The notes: generated from the letters alone by a model not told the origin. DNA of 64,000 bases from Chloroflexota bacterium (GCA_024434165.1 QMIW01000022.1:27692-91691); one strand, 5' to 3'. Counted from the first letter of the stretch, positions 1 to 8,513 are shown. A program made the numbers and translations.

Positions 1-11
1 AATCGAATAAG

Positions 12-54
12 AAAGGACCTCCGGGATTTTGAAAGTCCCGGAGGTCCTTTTTTT
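12..54 (+). terminator. Rho-independent terminator
   Basis: A 15-bp perfect stem (12-26 with 36-50) with a nine-base loop is followed by a run of T to position 54. It would end transcription of a + strand gene lying left of the window. The stem is also flanked by A residues on its left, so it could serve the leftward histidine kinase gene as well. Confidence 0.85.
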
Positions 55-119
55 AAATCGCCCGTCCCGCTTCAAACTCCGCCGGGGTTGATTCAACCCA
101 TTTGGGTTTGACTTCGCTT

Positions 120-2318
120 TTAACCGCTGCTTCCCAGCGTGAAATAGAACGTGGAGCCCCTGCCTTCCTCCGACTCCACCCAAATCCTCCCGCCGTGCAC
201 TTCGATGATGCGTTTCACCAACGCCAGCCCAACCCCCGTGCCTTCCGAGTCTGGGCTGAGTTTATCGAATAAGCCGAAAATCCTCTCATGAAATTCCTTT
301 TTGATTCCAATGCCGTTATCGCGGACGAAAAACACATCCTGCCCGTCCTTTATGGCATGACCTATCTCCACCTGCGGCTCGGCTTGATCGCCCATGAACT
401 TGACGGCATTGTCTACCAGGTTTTGGACGACCTCGATTACCCTTTCCTTATCCACGTGGATGGTGGGGAAATCGCTCCCGATCCGGATCGGGACATGCCT
501 CTGGTTTCTCTGACCTTCCACGCGCCGCAGCGCCTCCGCGACGATGGTCCCGAACGGCACGTCCTGCTTCTCGTTCACGATTCGCCCCACTCTTGAGAGT
601 TCCAGCAATTCCGTGAGCAGGCGGTGCATCTTTTCGGTGGCATCGGAGATGCGCTTGATATCGGCTTGCAGGCGCTCGGTGCTGCCGGCGCGAATGTCCT
701 TTTCGAGATAGCCGAGGAAGCCGCGAATGGTGATCAGCGGCGATTTCAGATCGTGCGAAGCCGTATACGTGAAGCGTTCGAGTTCCTCGTTCTTCATTTC
801 AAGTTCGCGGATTAACTTCTCCCGCATTTCCAGCTCGTGCTTTAGGGATTCCTGCAAGCGGGTCTTTTCGACCGCCACTGCAAGGTTTGCGGCGACGGTG
901 GAAAGCAGGCGCACATCGTTTTCGGAAAAGGCGAATTCCCGCTCGGCGTTATCCAGGGCGATCACGCCCAGCACCCGCTCGTCCGTCATAATTGGCACGA
1001 AGACAGACGATTTGACGGGACTGCCCGTTGTAATGATGGCTCCCATCCTGTGCGCCGTATTTGCCCAGTCCTCGTTGATGATAAACGGCTTTTTCATTTC
1101 CATGATCTTTGTGGTTATCCCATCCCTGTACCGGATGGGTTCGTCTGTGCGATAGGTCTTGTCCTGAAAATCATAGGGAAAGTGAATCATATCCGTGTTC
1201 GGGTCGTGGATGCCGATCGTTACGTTTTCGGCTTTGAACGTAAACCGAATCTGCTCCCCGGTTTCGTGGATCAACTTTTGCAGGTCGGTCTTTTGCGTGA
1301 GCGTCTCGCTGACGCCGTGCATTGCCTGTAACTCCGCCAGGCGCATCTTCAATTGTTCCTCTGCAAGTTTGCGGGTGGTGATATCCAGCAGGAAGCCTTG
1401 AATCAGCGTGTGCCGGTCCGAGCCGAAGGCAAGGATGCTTTCATCGTAAACCCAGATGTACCTGCCGTCGCGGGTTTTGAGGCGGTACTCCATCTGCGGC
1501 ATGAGCCCTTCGCGCGATGCCCGGTTTTCCGTCTCCAGTACGCGCTCGCGGTCGTAGGGGTGTATCAGGGAACTCCACAGGTTGGGATTGTTGAGCCACT
1601 CGTCGGGGGAGTACCCGGTCAGGCTGGCGATCTGCGGGCTGACGTATTCCCAGGCGCCGGCGCCGCCCGGCTCGGCGAGATAAATCACAAGCGGGATTCT
1701 CTCCACCAGGTCGCGGTAGCGGGCTTCCGCCTCCTGAAGTTTTTCTTCCGCGCTGCGCCGCTCTTTCAACTCCTGCTCGGCGTTCAGGATGGTCTTGTTC
1801 AACCGGTTGATGATCAACCATTGAAGGATGGTGATCAGGGCGACGGCAATGCTGAGCGCGAGATAGTCGGTAAAGTTGTTTTCGGCGCTGAATTTGTTGA
1901 CGATCACCCCCTGGGCTTCCAGCGCGCTGAATATGCCGATTTCCAGAATGATGATGGTGCCGACCGCCACGGTTCCGGTTTTTCCAGCCAGCAAACCAGC
2001 GGCAACAAGGACCGTGATCAGCCCGACCACCGCTGTATCGCGGATTCCGTTGTTTTTGAAAACAAAGAGCGAGATGGTCGCCAGCGCCGTCAGGAGCGCG
2101 AGCCAGCTTCCTGTGGAGTAATACCCGAAATGGGAGATGATGGCTGCCAGCAGGATCACCCCGCTCAGGATGAGCATTTCAAGGCGGTTGATTTCAAAGA
2201 ACGACAATATCGTCGTGGCGATGAAAACGGTTGCCAGTACCACGATAATGATGGTGCGCATCTCCGTCAGGCTGGAATTTGCGGCGCGTGTGGCAATCTC
2301 TTTGAGTGTTCGTTTCAT
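120..2318 (-). CDS. Membrane sensor histidine kinase (PAS-GAF-HisKA-HATPase)
   Basis: About 732 residues. The N-terminal 200 residues hold several hydrophobic membrane segments. A PAS domain (PAS_3 type, with the WEYVSPQIASLTGY region) spans roughly 205-325 and a GAF domain roughly 340-490. The kinase core has the phospho-acceptor His in SHDLKSPL near residue 522, then the N box (VDNAVKF), G1 box (DNGIGI) and G2 box (GTGVGLALVKRI). It should autophosphorylate in response to a membrane or small-molecule signal and pass phosphate to a response regulator. None is adjacent, so it is an orphan kinase here. An upstream in-frame start at 2495 would run the gene through tRNA-Thr; the ATG at 2318 (MKRTLKEI) avoids this and begins the plausible protein. 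The signal sensed is unknown. Confidence 0.9.
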   Translation of the reverse strand: MKRTLKEIATRAANSSLTEMRTIIIVVLATVFIATTILSFFEINRLEMLILSGVILLAAIISHFGYYSTGSWLALLTALATISLFVFKNNGIRDTAVVGLITVLVAAGLLAGKTGTVAVGTIIILEIGIFSALEAQGVIVNKFSAENNFTDYLALSIAVALITILQWLIINRLNKTILNAEQELKERRSAEEKLQEAEARYRDLVERIPLVIYLAEPGGAGAWEYVSPQIASLTGYSPDEWLNNPNLWSSLIHPYDRERVLETENRASREGLMPQMEYRLKTRDGRYIWVYDESILAFGSDRHTLIQGFLLDITTRKLAEEQLKMRLAELQAMHGVSETLTQKTDLQKLIHETGEQIRFTFKAENVTIGIHDPNTDMIHFPYDFQDKTYRTDEPIRYRDGITTKIMEMKKPFIINEDWANTAHRMGAIITTGSPVKSSVFVPIMTDERVLGVIALDNAEREFAFSENDVRLLSTVAANLAVAVEKTRLQESLKHELEMREKLIRELEMKNEELERFTYTASHDLKSPLITIRGFLGYLEKDIRAGSTERLQADIKRISDATEKMHRLLTELLELSRVGRIVNEKQDVPFGTIVAEALRRVEGQRNQRHVPIRIGSDFPTIHVDKERVIEVVQNLVDNAVKFMGDQAEPQVEIGHAIKDGQDVFFVRDNGIGIKKEFHERIFGLFDKLSPDSEGTGVGLALVKRIIEVHGGRIWVESEEGRGSTFYFTLGSSG

Positions 2319-2446
2319 GGCAGGTTGTATCTTGATTCTACTTGATAACCCGCCTTGTGCGCCACATCGCGCGGAAGTACATTTGTTCGGCGAAAAAAAG
2401 AAACCCATGTGGATGGCGCGGCATGTAGAACTGACGATTCCCGAAA

Positions 2447-2474
2447 TAAAAAAAGAAACCCGCATCGGGGTTTC
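2447..2474 (-). terminator. Terminator of tRNA-Thr
   Basis: On the - strand a 7-bp stem (2468-2474 with 2455-2461) precedes eight T residues (A run at 2447-2454 on the + strand). It lies 12 bases beyond the tRNA 3' end, so it most likely ends the tRNA transcript before the kinase gene. Confidence 0.75.
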
Positions 2475-2486
2475 CTGGGTAAACGA

Positions 2487-2562
2487 TGGAGCCACCAGTG
2501 GGATACGAACCCACGACCTGACGATTACGAATCGTCTGCTCTGCCAGCTGAGCTATGGTGGC
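2487..2562 (-). tRNA. tRNA-Thr (anticodon CGT)
   Basis: A complete cloverleaf reads on the - strand. The acceptor arm GCCACCA pairs with TGGTGGC, the D-arm is AGCTCAGCTGGCAGAGC, and a five-bp anticodon stem carries loop TTCGTAA with anticodon CGT. The T-arm contains GGTTCGTATCC. The 3' CCA is encoded (2487-2489). It decodes ACG threonine codons. Its own promoter and terminator flank it, so it is a monocistronic unit. Confidence 0.95.
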
Positions 2563-2600
2563 AAGGTGGGACAAGGTCGTCTTGTCCTACAGCGGCGGGG

Positions 2601-2629
2601 ATTATAAAGGATTTGACCCATTCACGCAA
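2601..2629 (-). promoter_or_regulatory. Promoter of tRNA-Thr
   Basis: On the - strand a perfect -10 TATAAT (2601-2606) lies 17 bases from a weak -35 TTGCGT (2624-2629). The -10 box is about 39 bases upstream of the mature tRNA 5' end, leaving a short 5' leader for RNase P. Confidence 0.6.
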
Positions 2630-2672
2630 GTTTTTCGATTCTCAGGTAGTCTGTTATGTGGAGAAAAAAACA

Positions 2673-3962
2673 ATGCGAATTGCAATGCTTTCCTATCACA
2701 CCTGCCCGCTTGCCACGCTGGGAGGAAAAGACACCGGCGGAATGAACGTCTACGTCCGCGATCTGACGCGGGAGTTGGGGCGTTTGGGGCTGCACGTGGA
2801 CGTGTTTACGCGCTCGCAGGACGAGCACGTACCGCACATCATTCATGAATTGGGGTATGGCAACCGGGTGGTGCATATCCCGGCGGGTCCCGAAGAACCG
2901 AAGAGCAAGAACGATATCGCAAAATACATCCCTGAATTTGTGGAAGGCGTCAAGGAATTTGCAAGAGAAAAAGGCATCACCTATGATGTCATTCACAGCC
3001 ATTACTGGATGTCCGGCTTGGCGGCGGAGGCGCTCAGCGATGCCTGGGGCGGGACGCCCATCGTCCACATGTTTCACACGCTGGGCGAGATGAAGAACCG
3101 GGTGGCGAGGTCGGAGGAGGAACGCGCAGGCGAGAACCGGCTCGATGGGGAGAAACAGGTCCTCCGTCGGGTGAGCCGCGTTATCGTCGCAACGATAGCC
3201 GAACTGACCCAGTTGAGATTCCTCTATCGCGCCGATGCGCGCAAACTGGTCGTCATCCCGCCGGGGGTGGATACGAGTCATTTTTATCCCATCCCGGCAG
3301 ACGAGGCGAAGGAGTTCATCGGCTTGAAACCGGAAGACCGCATGATCCTTTTCGTCGGGCGCATCGAACCCTTGAAGGGCGTGGATACGCTGATTCGCGC
3401 GATGTCCTATTTGAGCATGGACCTGCGAAGCAAAGACCACCCCGTGCATCTGGCGATCATCGGCGGCGAACCGAACGCCGAACCGAAGGATATGACCGCT
3501 GAAATGGCGCGTCTGCAGGCGATCTGCGATGACCTTTGCATGGGCGGCATGGTTGTCTTTCTCGGCAAGCGCGGGCAGGATACCCTGCCTTATTATTATT
3601 CCGCGGCGGAAGTGCTGGTCATGCCCTCTTTATACGAATCGTTTGGAATGGTGGCGCTGGAGGCGATGGCTTGCGGCACGCCGGTGATCGCATCGGAGGT
3701 GGGCGGGCTTGGTTATCTTGTGCAGAACGGCGTGACCGGTTACACCATCCCGGATAGCGACCCGGAGGTTCTGTGTCAAACCCTGGCGCGCCTGCTGGGA
3801 GATCGAGACCTAAGAAACGAAATGGGGTGCCGCGCCGCTGAGTATGCCGTGAATTATCGCTGGGAAAATATCGGTTCGCAAATTGTAAATGTGTATCGGG
3901 ATGTGATGAACAGGGAAAAAGAGACAGTCATTGGCGTTGAAAGAGAGAAGCCCGGTGTGTGA
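2673..3962 (+). CDS. GT4 family glycosyltransferase (MshA/sucrose-phosphate-synthase-like)
   Basis: A 429-residue GT-B fold glycosyltransferase. The N-terminal domain has the GGMNVYVRDL motif and HSHYWMSG, both typical of the MshA/sucrose-synthase branch of GT4. The C-terminal nucleotide-sugar domain has VPPGVD, FVGRIEPLKG and the E-x7-E signature in ESFGMVALEAMACGTP. It should transfer a sugar from an NDP-sugar donor in the cytoplasm; donor and acceptor cannot be read from sequence. The ATG at 2673 is chosen because GGAG lies nine bases upstream and the family alignment begins at MRIAMLSYHT. The same frame stays open upstream through the tRNA region, but that extension has no protein character. 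The gene is monocistronic, with a terminator overlapping its stop codon. Confidence 0.9.
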   Translation: MRIAMLSYHTCPLATLGGKDTGGMNVYVRDLTRELGRLGLHVDVFTRSQDEHVPHIIHELGYGNRVVHIPAGPEEPKSKNDIAKYIPEFVEGVKEFAREKGITYDVIHSHYWMSGLAAEALSDAWGGTPIVHMFHTLGEMKNRVARSEEERAGENRLDGEKQVLRRVSRVIVATIAELTQLRFLYRADARKLVVIPPGVDTSHFYPIPADEAKEFIGLKPEDRMILFVGRIEPLKGVDTLIRAMSYLSMDLRSKDHPVHLAIIGGEPNAEPKDMTAEMARLQAICDDLCMGGMVVFLGKRGQDTLPYYYSAAEVLVMPSLYESFGMVALEAMACGTPVIASEVGGLGYLVQNGVTGYTIPDSDPEVLCQTLARLLGDRDLRNEMGCRAAEYAVNYRWENIGSQIVNVYRDVMNREKETVIGVEREKPGV

Positions 3963-3982
3963 CGGGCTTCTCTCTTTTTTTT
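3941..3982 (+). terminator. Terminator overlapping the end of the GT4 gene
   Basis: A 14-bp stem (3941-3954 with 3963-3976) followed by T residues to 3982. The TGA stop of the glycosyltransferase gene (3960-3962) lies in the loop, so the left arm is coding. The neighbouring gene converges on it from the right, and the hairpin may work in both directions. Confidence 0.85.
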
Positions 3983-3992
3983 CTGATAAAGA

Positions 3993-4742
3993 CTATTCCT
4001 TGAACTTCACGAAAAACAACGTCGAGCCGTCAATCTCCTGCGAGCGGATATCGAAACGGTCCTTGAACTTCATGATCATCTTGGAAAGCTGTTTATGACC
4101 GTACGTGCGCGGGTCGAACGCCGGGTCGAGCTGGTAGAGGGCATTGCCCATCGTCGCCAGCGACGCCCAGCCGTCCTGCTGCACTGCCATTTCGAACGCC
4201 TGGCTGAGCAGGGGAATGGGGTCCGGCTCGTCTTTTTTCTTTGCCCCGCTTTTTTGCGCGCGCTGTTGAGCGGCTTGTTTCCTTGCCAGCGCGATATTCT
4301 CCGTATAAACGAACACGTCGCAGGCATTGACGAACGGCTTCGGCGTCTTCTTCTCCCCGATGCCCATCACAAAGATGCCCGTCTCGCGGATGCGCGTCGC
4401 CAGGCGGGTGTAATCGCTGTCGCTCGAAACGAGGCAGAACCCGTCTACCACGCCCGAGTGCAGGATGTCCATCGCGTCAATGATCATGGCGCTGTCGGTG
4501 GCGTTTTTTCCGATGGTGTATCGAAACTGTTGAATGGGTTGGAACGCATGAAAGTTCAGCGTTTCCTTCCATGAGTTCATGCTGTTTGTCGTCCAGTCGC
4601 CGTAGATGCGCCGCACGGTCACCTGCCCGTGCCTGCCAGCCTCCACCAGCATTTGCGGGAGCAGACCCGCCTGGGCGTTATCGCCGTCAATCAGCATGGC
4701 GATTTTGTTTCTGGAAAGGGATGTGATCTGGTCGTCTGCCAT
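3993..4742 (-). CDS. NYN-domain RNase-like protein with C-terminal OST-HTH/LOTUS domain
   Basis: 249 residues. Residues 10-155 form a NYN (PIN-like) nuclease domain of the LabA/DUF88 type: acidic residues sit in MLIDGDNAQ, NATDSAMIIDAM and SSDSDYTRLA, the expected metal-binding aspartates. A basic linker with many K/Q follows. Residues 172-249 match an OST-HTH/LOTUS domain, a known RNA-binding module often fused to NYN. It probably cleaves or processes RNA; the substrate is unknown. Adjacent genes give no functional hint. The -10 box TATAAT ends six bases before the ATG and no Shine-Dalgarno sequence fits, so the mRNA is probably leaderless. Confidence 0.88.
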   Translation of the reverse strand: MADDQITSLSRNKIAMLIDGDNAQAGLLPQMLVEAGRHGQVTVRRIYGDWTTNSMNSWKETLNFHAFQPIQQFRYTIGKNATDSAMIIDAMDILHSGVVDGFCLVSSDSDYTRLATRIRETGIFVMGIGEKKTPKPFVNACDVFVYTENIALARKQAAQQRAQKSGAKKKDEPDPIPLLSQAFEMAVQQDGWASLATMGNALYQLDPAFDPRTYGHKQLSKMIMKFKDRFDIRSQEIDGSTLFFVKFKE

Positions 4743-4748
4743 AGAATG

Positions 4749-4754
4749 ATTATA
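4749..4754 (-). promoter_or_regulatory. -10 box, leaderless NYN gene
   Basis: TATAAT on the - strand with exactly six bases to the ATG at 4742. With normal -10 to +1 spacing, transcription would start at the A of the start codon. No good -35 is visible. Confidence 0.55.
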
Positions 4755-4784
4755 CCTTCCGCTTCACACCGGACTGGTAGTTGG

Positions 4785-5450
4785 TCAGGGTTGGATGGGT
4801 TTTACCTCGCCGACATCGGATGGCGCTCCGCCAAAGAGACGGATGTCCCGGCACGATTGTTTGTCCACACGCAGGAGGATTACGCCGCCGGCGGTTGCGT
4901 CCACCTGGATGATGGTGTCCTGTCTGTACGTCGAATCCACGGTCAGTTTAAGGGTCACCTGGTGCTGTGCGGGCAGGCTGTCTACACAGACCTCCTTATC
5001 CGGGTGCGGTCTGCCTTCGTCAATGGCGCGCAGAAGCCCGCAGGCATTCACCAGGTCAACGGTTCCCGTATTCTTGATGGTCACGTAGGCGTTGGTGACC
5101 TCTCCCATCCCGTTGAGGATGTCTATGCTTGTGTCGCAACCCAAAATGTCAACCGAGACCGACTGTATAGTAGGGAGAGTCGGCGTGCCGGTGGGCGGTC
5201 CCTGCGTAGGTGTTGCGGTGGGCGAAGCGTTCTCGGTGTTTGTGGCGGTAATCTGGGAAATGACGGTGACTTCGGGGGTTGCCGTGCCGTTGAAGGTGGG
5301 CGGGGGGATGATGAGGGGCGTTGCCGTTACAATCCCTGGCGTCTGCGACGGTACCGGCGTCCAAACCGGGAAAGGCTGCGGCGGCGCGCCCCACGTGTCG
5401 CATCCAGCCAGTATGAAGACCAGGGATATAAGAATGAATGTCCTTCTCAT
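4785..5450 (-). CDS. Secreted lipoprotein with CARDB-like C-terminal domain
   Basis: 221 residues. A short signal peptide ends in a lipobox (LAGC, Cys17), so the mature protein should be lipid-anchored outside the cytoplasmic membrane. Residues 20-85 are a Pro/Thr-rich low-complexity linker typical of cell-surface proteins. Residues 95-205 look like a beta-sandwich: VTNAYVTIKNTGTVD resembles the CARDB/DUF11 class of adhesion-like folds, and four cysteines could form disulfides. No enzymatic motif is visible. The gene is monocistronic and has a -10 box six bases before the ATG. Role unknown; a surface structural or binding protein is the best guess. Confidence 0.75.
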   Translation of the reverse strand: MRRTFILISLVFILAGCDTWGAPPQPFPVWTPVPSQTPGIVTATPLIIPPPTFNGTATPEVTVISQITATNTENASPTATPTQGPPTGTPTLPTIQSVSVDILGCDTSIDILNGMGEVTNAYVTIKNTGTVDLVNACGLLRAIDEGRPHPDKEVCVDSLPAQHQVTLKLTVDSTYRQDTIIQVDATAGGVILLRVDKQSCRDIRLFGGAPSDVGEVKPIQP

Positions 5451-5456
5451 GCGCTC

Positions 5457-5462
5457 ATTATA
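5457..5462 (-). promoter_or_regulatory. -10 box, leaderless lipoprotein gene
   Basis: TATAAT on the - strand, six bases before the ATG at 5450. This is the same geometry as at 4749-4754. Confidence 0.55.
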
Positions 5463-5595
5463 CCTCTGTGTTCGTTCCCATGCCTTTTCGTGGGTTGCTT
5501 CACTGAATGTCTAAAAACCATTGAAAAAAGTCTTAAAACCGGCGATTTGAACAATCGTTAACATGAGAAAACCGTTCCGGCAGCCGGCAATAGGA

Positions 5596-5624
5596 TTGTG
5601 TAATTCATTGCAATGGATTAAAAT
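5596..5624 (+). promoter_or_regulatory. Putative promoter of the polysaccharide locus
   Basis: TTGTGT (5596-5601) and TAAAAT (5619-5624) are separated by 17 bases. The -10 lies 35 bases before the ATG of the first gene of the + strand polysaccharide series. Confidence 0.4.
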
Positions 5625-5659
5625 CGTTTTAAATTTGATCGTTGAAACCATGAGTTATC

Positions 5660-6517
5660 ATGTCATCTCTCAAACTCTCGATTTTTTGGGTGTCGTTGTA
5701 TCTTGCCGCAATTTTTATTCTGGCACAATTCGATTATACAGATTCTCCGATCATTGATTTCGCCAAATATTTTTATTTCATGGTGATGGTGGCGGTGCCG
5801 GCGACGGTCTTCTTCCCATACACCTCGAAGGTCAGCGTAATTGTGCCGGTGGTCGTCTGGGGCAGCGTTTATTTTGTCATGCTCCAGCTTTTGGATCGAA
5901 CCGCTTCCGCGCCCAACAGCAGTTTTGCCATCATTTTGCTGGAGTTCGTGCTCCTCGTATTGGGCGTCTGGCTTTCGTATCAACTGGCTCAGGGGATCCG
6001 TCACGCCGAATCAATACTCGACGCGCTGGCGGTCAGCGCCTTCCCCAACCGCACGCAAAATATCGAAGAAGCCACCCGCCAGATAAAGATCGAGATCACA
6101 CGCAGCCGCCGTTACCACCGCCCGTTGTGCCTGCTGGCCATGTATGCGGAGATCACAGTGGATGTTTCTGCCACCCGGCTGATTTCCGGCATCCAGCAGG
6201 ACCTTACGAAGCGCTTTTCGTTCGCACGGGTGGGGCAGGTGATTGGAGAGCATATCCGCCAGACCGACATGGTCTTTCGCGATCAAAACAACCGCTTTGT
6301 CATCCTCTGTCCCGAAACGAATTACCAGAGTTCGCAATCGCTTGCACGAAGGATCAGCTTTGCCGTCAGGGAAAAAACGGGAATGGAAATATCCTGGGGT
6401 TCTGCTGCGTTTCCGGATGACGCCTTGAATTTCGACGATCTCATGGATGTCGCCGTCACCAGGCTGGCGCGCCCCAAAATGGTCGAGGAAGAGCCCGGCG
6501 TCCAGGTTGAGGCGTAG
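5660..6517 (+). CDS. Membrane protein with degenerate GGDEF domain
   Basis: 285 residues. Residues 1-110 contain about four hydrophobic helices. After a short linker, residues 120-275 follow the diguanylate-cyclase fold: FPNR stands where the LTGLxNR motif would be, PLCLLAMYAEI is the first core strand, and RQTDMVFRD (200-208) leads into the signature position. There the canonical GGDEF is QNNRF (209-213), followed by the conserved VILCPET. Active-site acidic and glycine residues are missing, so cyclase activity is very unlikely. A receptor or scaffolding role for nucleotide or protein partners is possible. It is the first gene of the polysaccharide series, and the second pseudo-GGDEF lies two genes downstream. 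Confidence 0.75.
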   Translation: MSSLKLSIFWVSLYLAAIFILAQFDYTDSPIIDFAKYFYFMVMVAVPATVFFPYTSKVSVIVPVVVWGSVYFVMLQLLDRTASAPNSSFAIILLEFVLLVLGVWLSYQLAQGIRHAESILDALAVSAFPNRTQNIEEATRQIKIEITRSRRYHRPLCLLAMYAEITVDVSATRLISGIQQDLTKRFSFARVGQVIGEHIRQTDMVFRDQNNRFVILCPETNYQSSQSLARRISFAVREKTGMEISWGSAAFPDDALNFDDLMDVAVTRLARPKMVEEEPGVQVEA

Positions 6518-6568
6518 TTTTATTCATCCCACATCGCTGCAATTTAATACCCCATAAGGATTCGGGTT

Positions 6569-7234
6569 ATGACAGGCAATGACTATCAATGGGTTAAAAG
6601 ATTCGATCCAGCAAAACGGATTTTTGTCGGCGAGGCGTATATCCGCGCCAAACGCATCATGGACCTGACGCTCATCCTGCTCGCCGCTCCAATTTGGGTG
6701 CCCCTGTTCCTCCTGATTGCGCTTGCCATTTTTATAAGTTCACCCGGCGCTCCCGTCCTCTATACCAATAAACGCGCCGGGCGCGGAGGGAAAACCTTTT
6801 TGTTCTACAAGTTCAGGACGATGGTGCCGAACGCGGATGCGTTGAAGGAAAAATACATGCACCTGAACGAGCTGCAGTGGCCCGATTTCAAAATCACCAA
6901 CGACCCGCGGGTCACGCCGATCGGAAGATTCCTGCGGAGGACCAGCCTCGATGAATTACCGCAGCTGCTGAACGTCATAAAAGGCGAAATGAGCCTCGTG
7001 GGTCCGCGTCCCACCGATTTTGGGCCCGACGCCTACAACTTGTGGCACACGGAGCGCCTCGACATCCTCCCCGGTGTGACGGGGCTGTGGCAGATTACCG
7101 CACGCGGCTCGGTCAATATGGACGAACGAACCCGCATGGATATTGCTTATATCGAACATGCCTGCATTCAACTCGACCTCCTGATTCTGCTCAAGACGGT
7201 GGTTGCCGTATTCAAGCCAAGCGGCGTTACATAA
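6569..7234 (+). CDS. Polyprenyl-phosphate sugar-1-phosphate transferase (bacterial sugar transferase)
   Basis: 221 residues, matching the catalytic region of the bacterial sugar transferase family (WbaP/WcaJ/PglC-like). A reentrant hydrophobic helix lies at about 28-55. Conserved blocks follow: FYKFRTM, NDPRVTPIGRFLRRTSLDEL, PQLLNVIKGEMSLVGPRP and LPGVTGLWQI. It should load a sugar-1-phosphate from a UDP-sugar onto undecaprenyl phosphate at the cytoplasmic membrane face, the first step of repeat-unit synthesis. It is the short form, without the N-terminal membrane domain of WbaP. It lies 51 bases after the pseudo-GGDEF gene; AAGGA upstream of the ATG is a reasonable ribosome site. Confidence 0.92.
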   Translation: MTGNDYQWVKRFDPAKRIFVGEAYIRAKRIMDLTLILLAAPIWVPLFLLIALAIFISSPGAPVLYTNKRAGRGGKTFLFYKFRTMVPNADALKEKYMHLNELQWPDFKITNDPRVTPIGRFLRRTSLDELPQLLNVIKGEMSLVGPRPTDFGPDAYNLWHTERLDILPGVTGLWQITARGSVNMDERTRMDIAYIEHACIQLDLLILLKTVVAVFKPSGVT

Positions 7235-7382
7235 GCGTTTTGTGTATACATCTTTTGCGGCAGATTTTTAGTGTTACACTTCTTCAATGGTGTGTTACGA
7301 GGCTTCGTGATAGATTATGGCTGACTTTTTGCATCTCTGAACTTCTTGCAGCCCATTATTTAGGTCTTTTGAGGTAAAAATC

Positions 7383-8513
7383 ATGGAAATAACATTGTAT
7401 TTGCAGGCGCTTCGCAGGGGTTGGTGGATCATCCTGGTTACCACCTTGATAGCCGCCAATGTTTCCCTGCTGGTTTCATATTTTACGGCACCGGTTTACC
7501 AGACCAGCGCAAGGTTCATCGTCAGCCCGAATGCGGGCATATTCAGCAGCAGTTGGGATATCGTTTCGAGCCTGGACACCCTGGACAGGCGCTCGATCAT
7601 CAATACCTACAAGGAACTGTTGGCAAGCGAAACCATTTACGGCAAGAATCCCGAAATCCAGAAACTGGGTCCCGAATTTGTCGCGGAGGAGTATGCCGTT
7701 TCGGTTGTGGTGGTTCCCGATACGAACATATTGAAGCTTACAGTCGAGGGTCCCGATCCCAACGGCGTCGTGGTTGTGGCGCAGGCGGTTGCGACCGAGG
7801 CGGTCGGCTACATTAATGAGTTGTATCCCGTTTACAATTTCAGCCTCCTCGACAGTCCCGAATTTCCCGAATCCCCGATTCGCCCGGAGCCTGTAAGCAA
7901 CGCCGGGCTTGCCGCAATATTTGGCGCACTGATCGGCGTCGTCCTTGCCTTCTCCCGCGAGCAATTGCAGAATACCATCGAAAAGCTGCGGGAGCGTTCG
8001 ATCATTGACGTGGCCTCTTCGGCGTTTACCCGCCAGTATTTCGAGCGCCGCCTGCGGGAGGAGATGGCGCGTCAGATTGACACCGACTTGTCCATTGCCA
8101 TCGTCAATTTCCGGGGCATCGAAGAGGTGGCGAACATCCTTCCCCAGCCGATTATTGACCGGCTCATCAACGAACTGACGCACACCTTGAAGGGCGAGCT
8201 GCGGAGCCGCGACCTGGTGGGGCGCTGGAGCCGTTCGCAACTGGCTGTTCTTTTGCCTTCCACGCCGGGTTCTGCTGTTGAGTCCACCTTCAAGCGAATC
8301 CATTCCTATCTTGCCAAGTCCGTCTCGGTGGATAAGGCGGGCGACATGGTCGTTTTGCCCGATCCCTGCATCGGTGTGGCTTCCCGCGACCAGTTCGATA
8401 ACTTCGAGGAATTCGTCAAACGCGCAGAGCAAGCCGCGGAAAAGGCTTCCTCCTTTGAAGAGGCAACCGTTACATTCCTGGCAAAACCGTTCGTGTACAC
8501 GAACGAAGACTGA
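7383..8513 (+). CDS. Wzz-like chain-length regulator fused to a degenerate GGDEF domain
   Basis: 376 residues. The N-terminal part is a Wzz/polysaccharide co-polymerase domain: TM1 at about 14-34, an extracytoplasmic region, and TM2 at about 173-191 preceded by a Pro-rich stretch (PEFPESPIRPEP). Instead of the usual tyrosine kinase or short tail, residues 205-365 follow the GGDEF fold. DVASSAFTRQYFERRL aligns with the LTGLxNRRxF start and LRSRDLVGR with the strand before the signature. The signature itself is SRSQL (283-287), followed by AVLLPST. Catalytic residues are absent. The fusion suggests that chain-length control is coupled to a dead cyclase-like module in the cytoplasm. Alternative: an unrelated alpha/beta domain of the same fold. 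Confidence 0.78.
   Translation: MEITLYLQALRRGWWIILVTTLIAANVSLLVSYFTAPVYQTSARFIVSPNAGIFSSSWDIVSSLDTLDRRSIINTYKELLASETIYGKNPEIQKLGPEFVAEEYAVSVVVVPDTNILKLTVEGPDPNGVVVVAQAVATEAVGYINELYPVYNFSLLDSPEFPESPIRPEPVSNAGLAAIFGALIGVVLAFSREQLQNTIEKLRERSIIDVASSAFTRQYFERRLREEMARQIDTDLSIAIVNFRGIEEVANILPQPIIDRLINELTHTLKGELRSRDLVGRWSRSQLAVLLPSTPGSAVESTFKRIHSYLAKSVSVDKAGDMVVLPDPCIGVASRDQFDNFEEFVKRAEQAAEKASSFEEATVTFLAKPFVYTNED

Noticed and set aside
1353..2345. 330-residue + strand frame inside the histidine kinase gene
   Set aside because: Antisense shadow with no family resemblance; the opposite strand encodes clear kinase domains.
2319..2495. N-terminal extension of the histidine kinase
   Set aside because: It would start inside tRNA-Thr and pass its terminator; the sequence is not protein-like.
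7235..7382. c-di-GMP riboswitch before the Wzz gene
   Set aside because: No conserved GEMM-type stems could be drawn in the 148-base gap.
5660..8513. Active diguanylate cyclases
   Set aside because: Both signature sites (QNNRF, SRSQL) lack the glycines and acidic residues required for catalysis.
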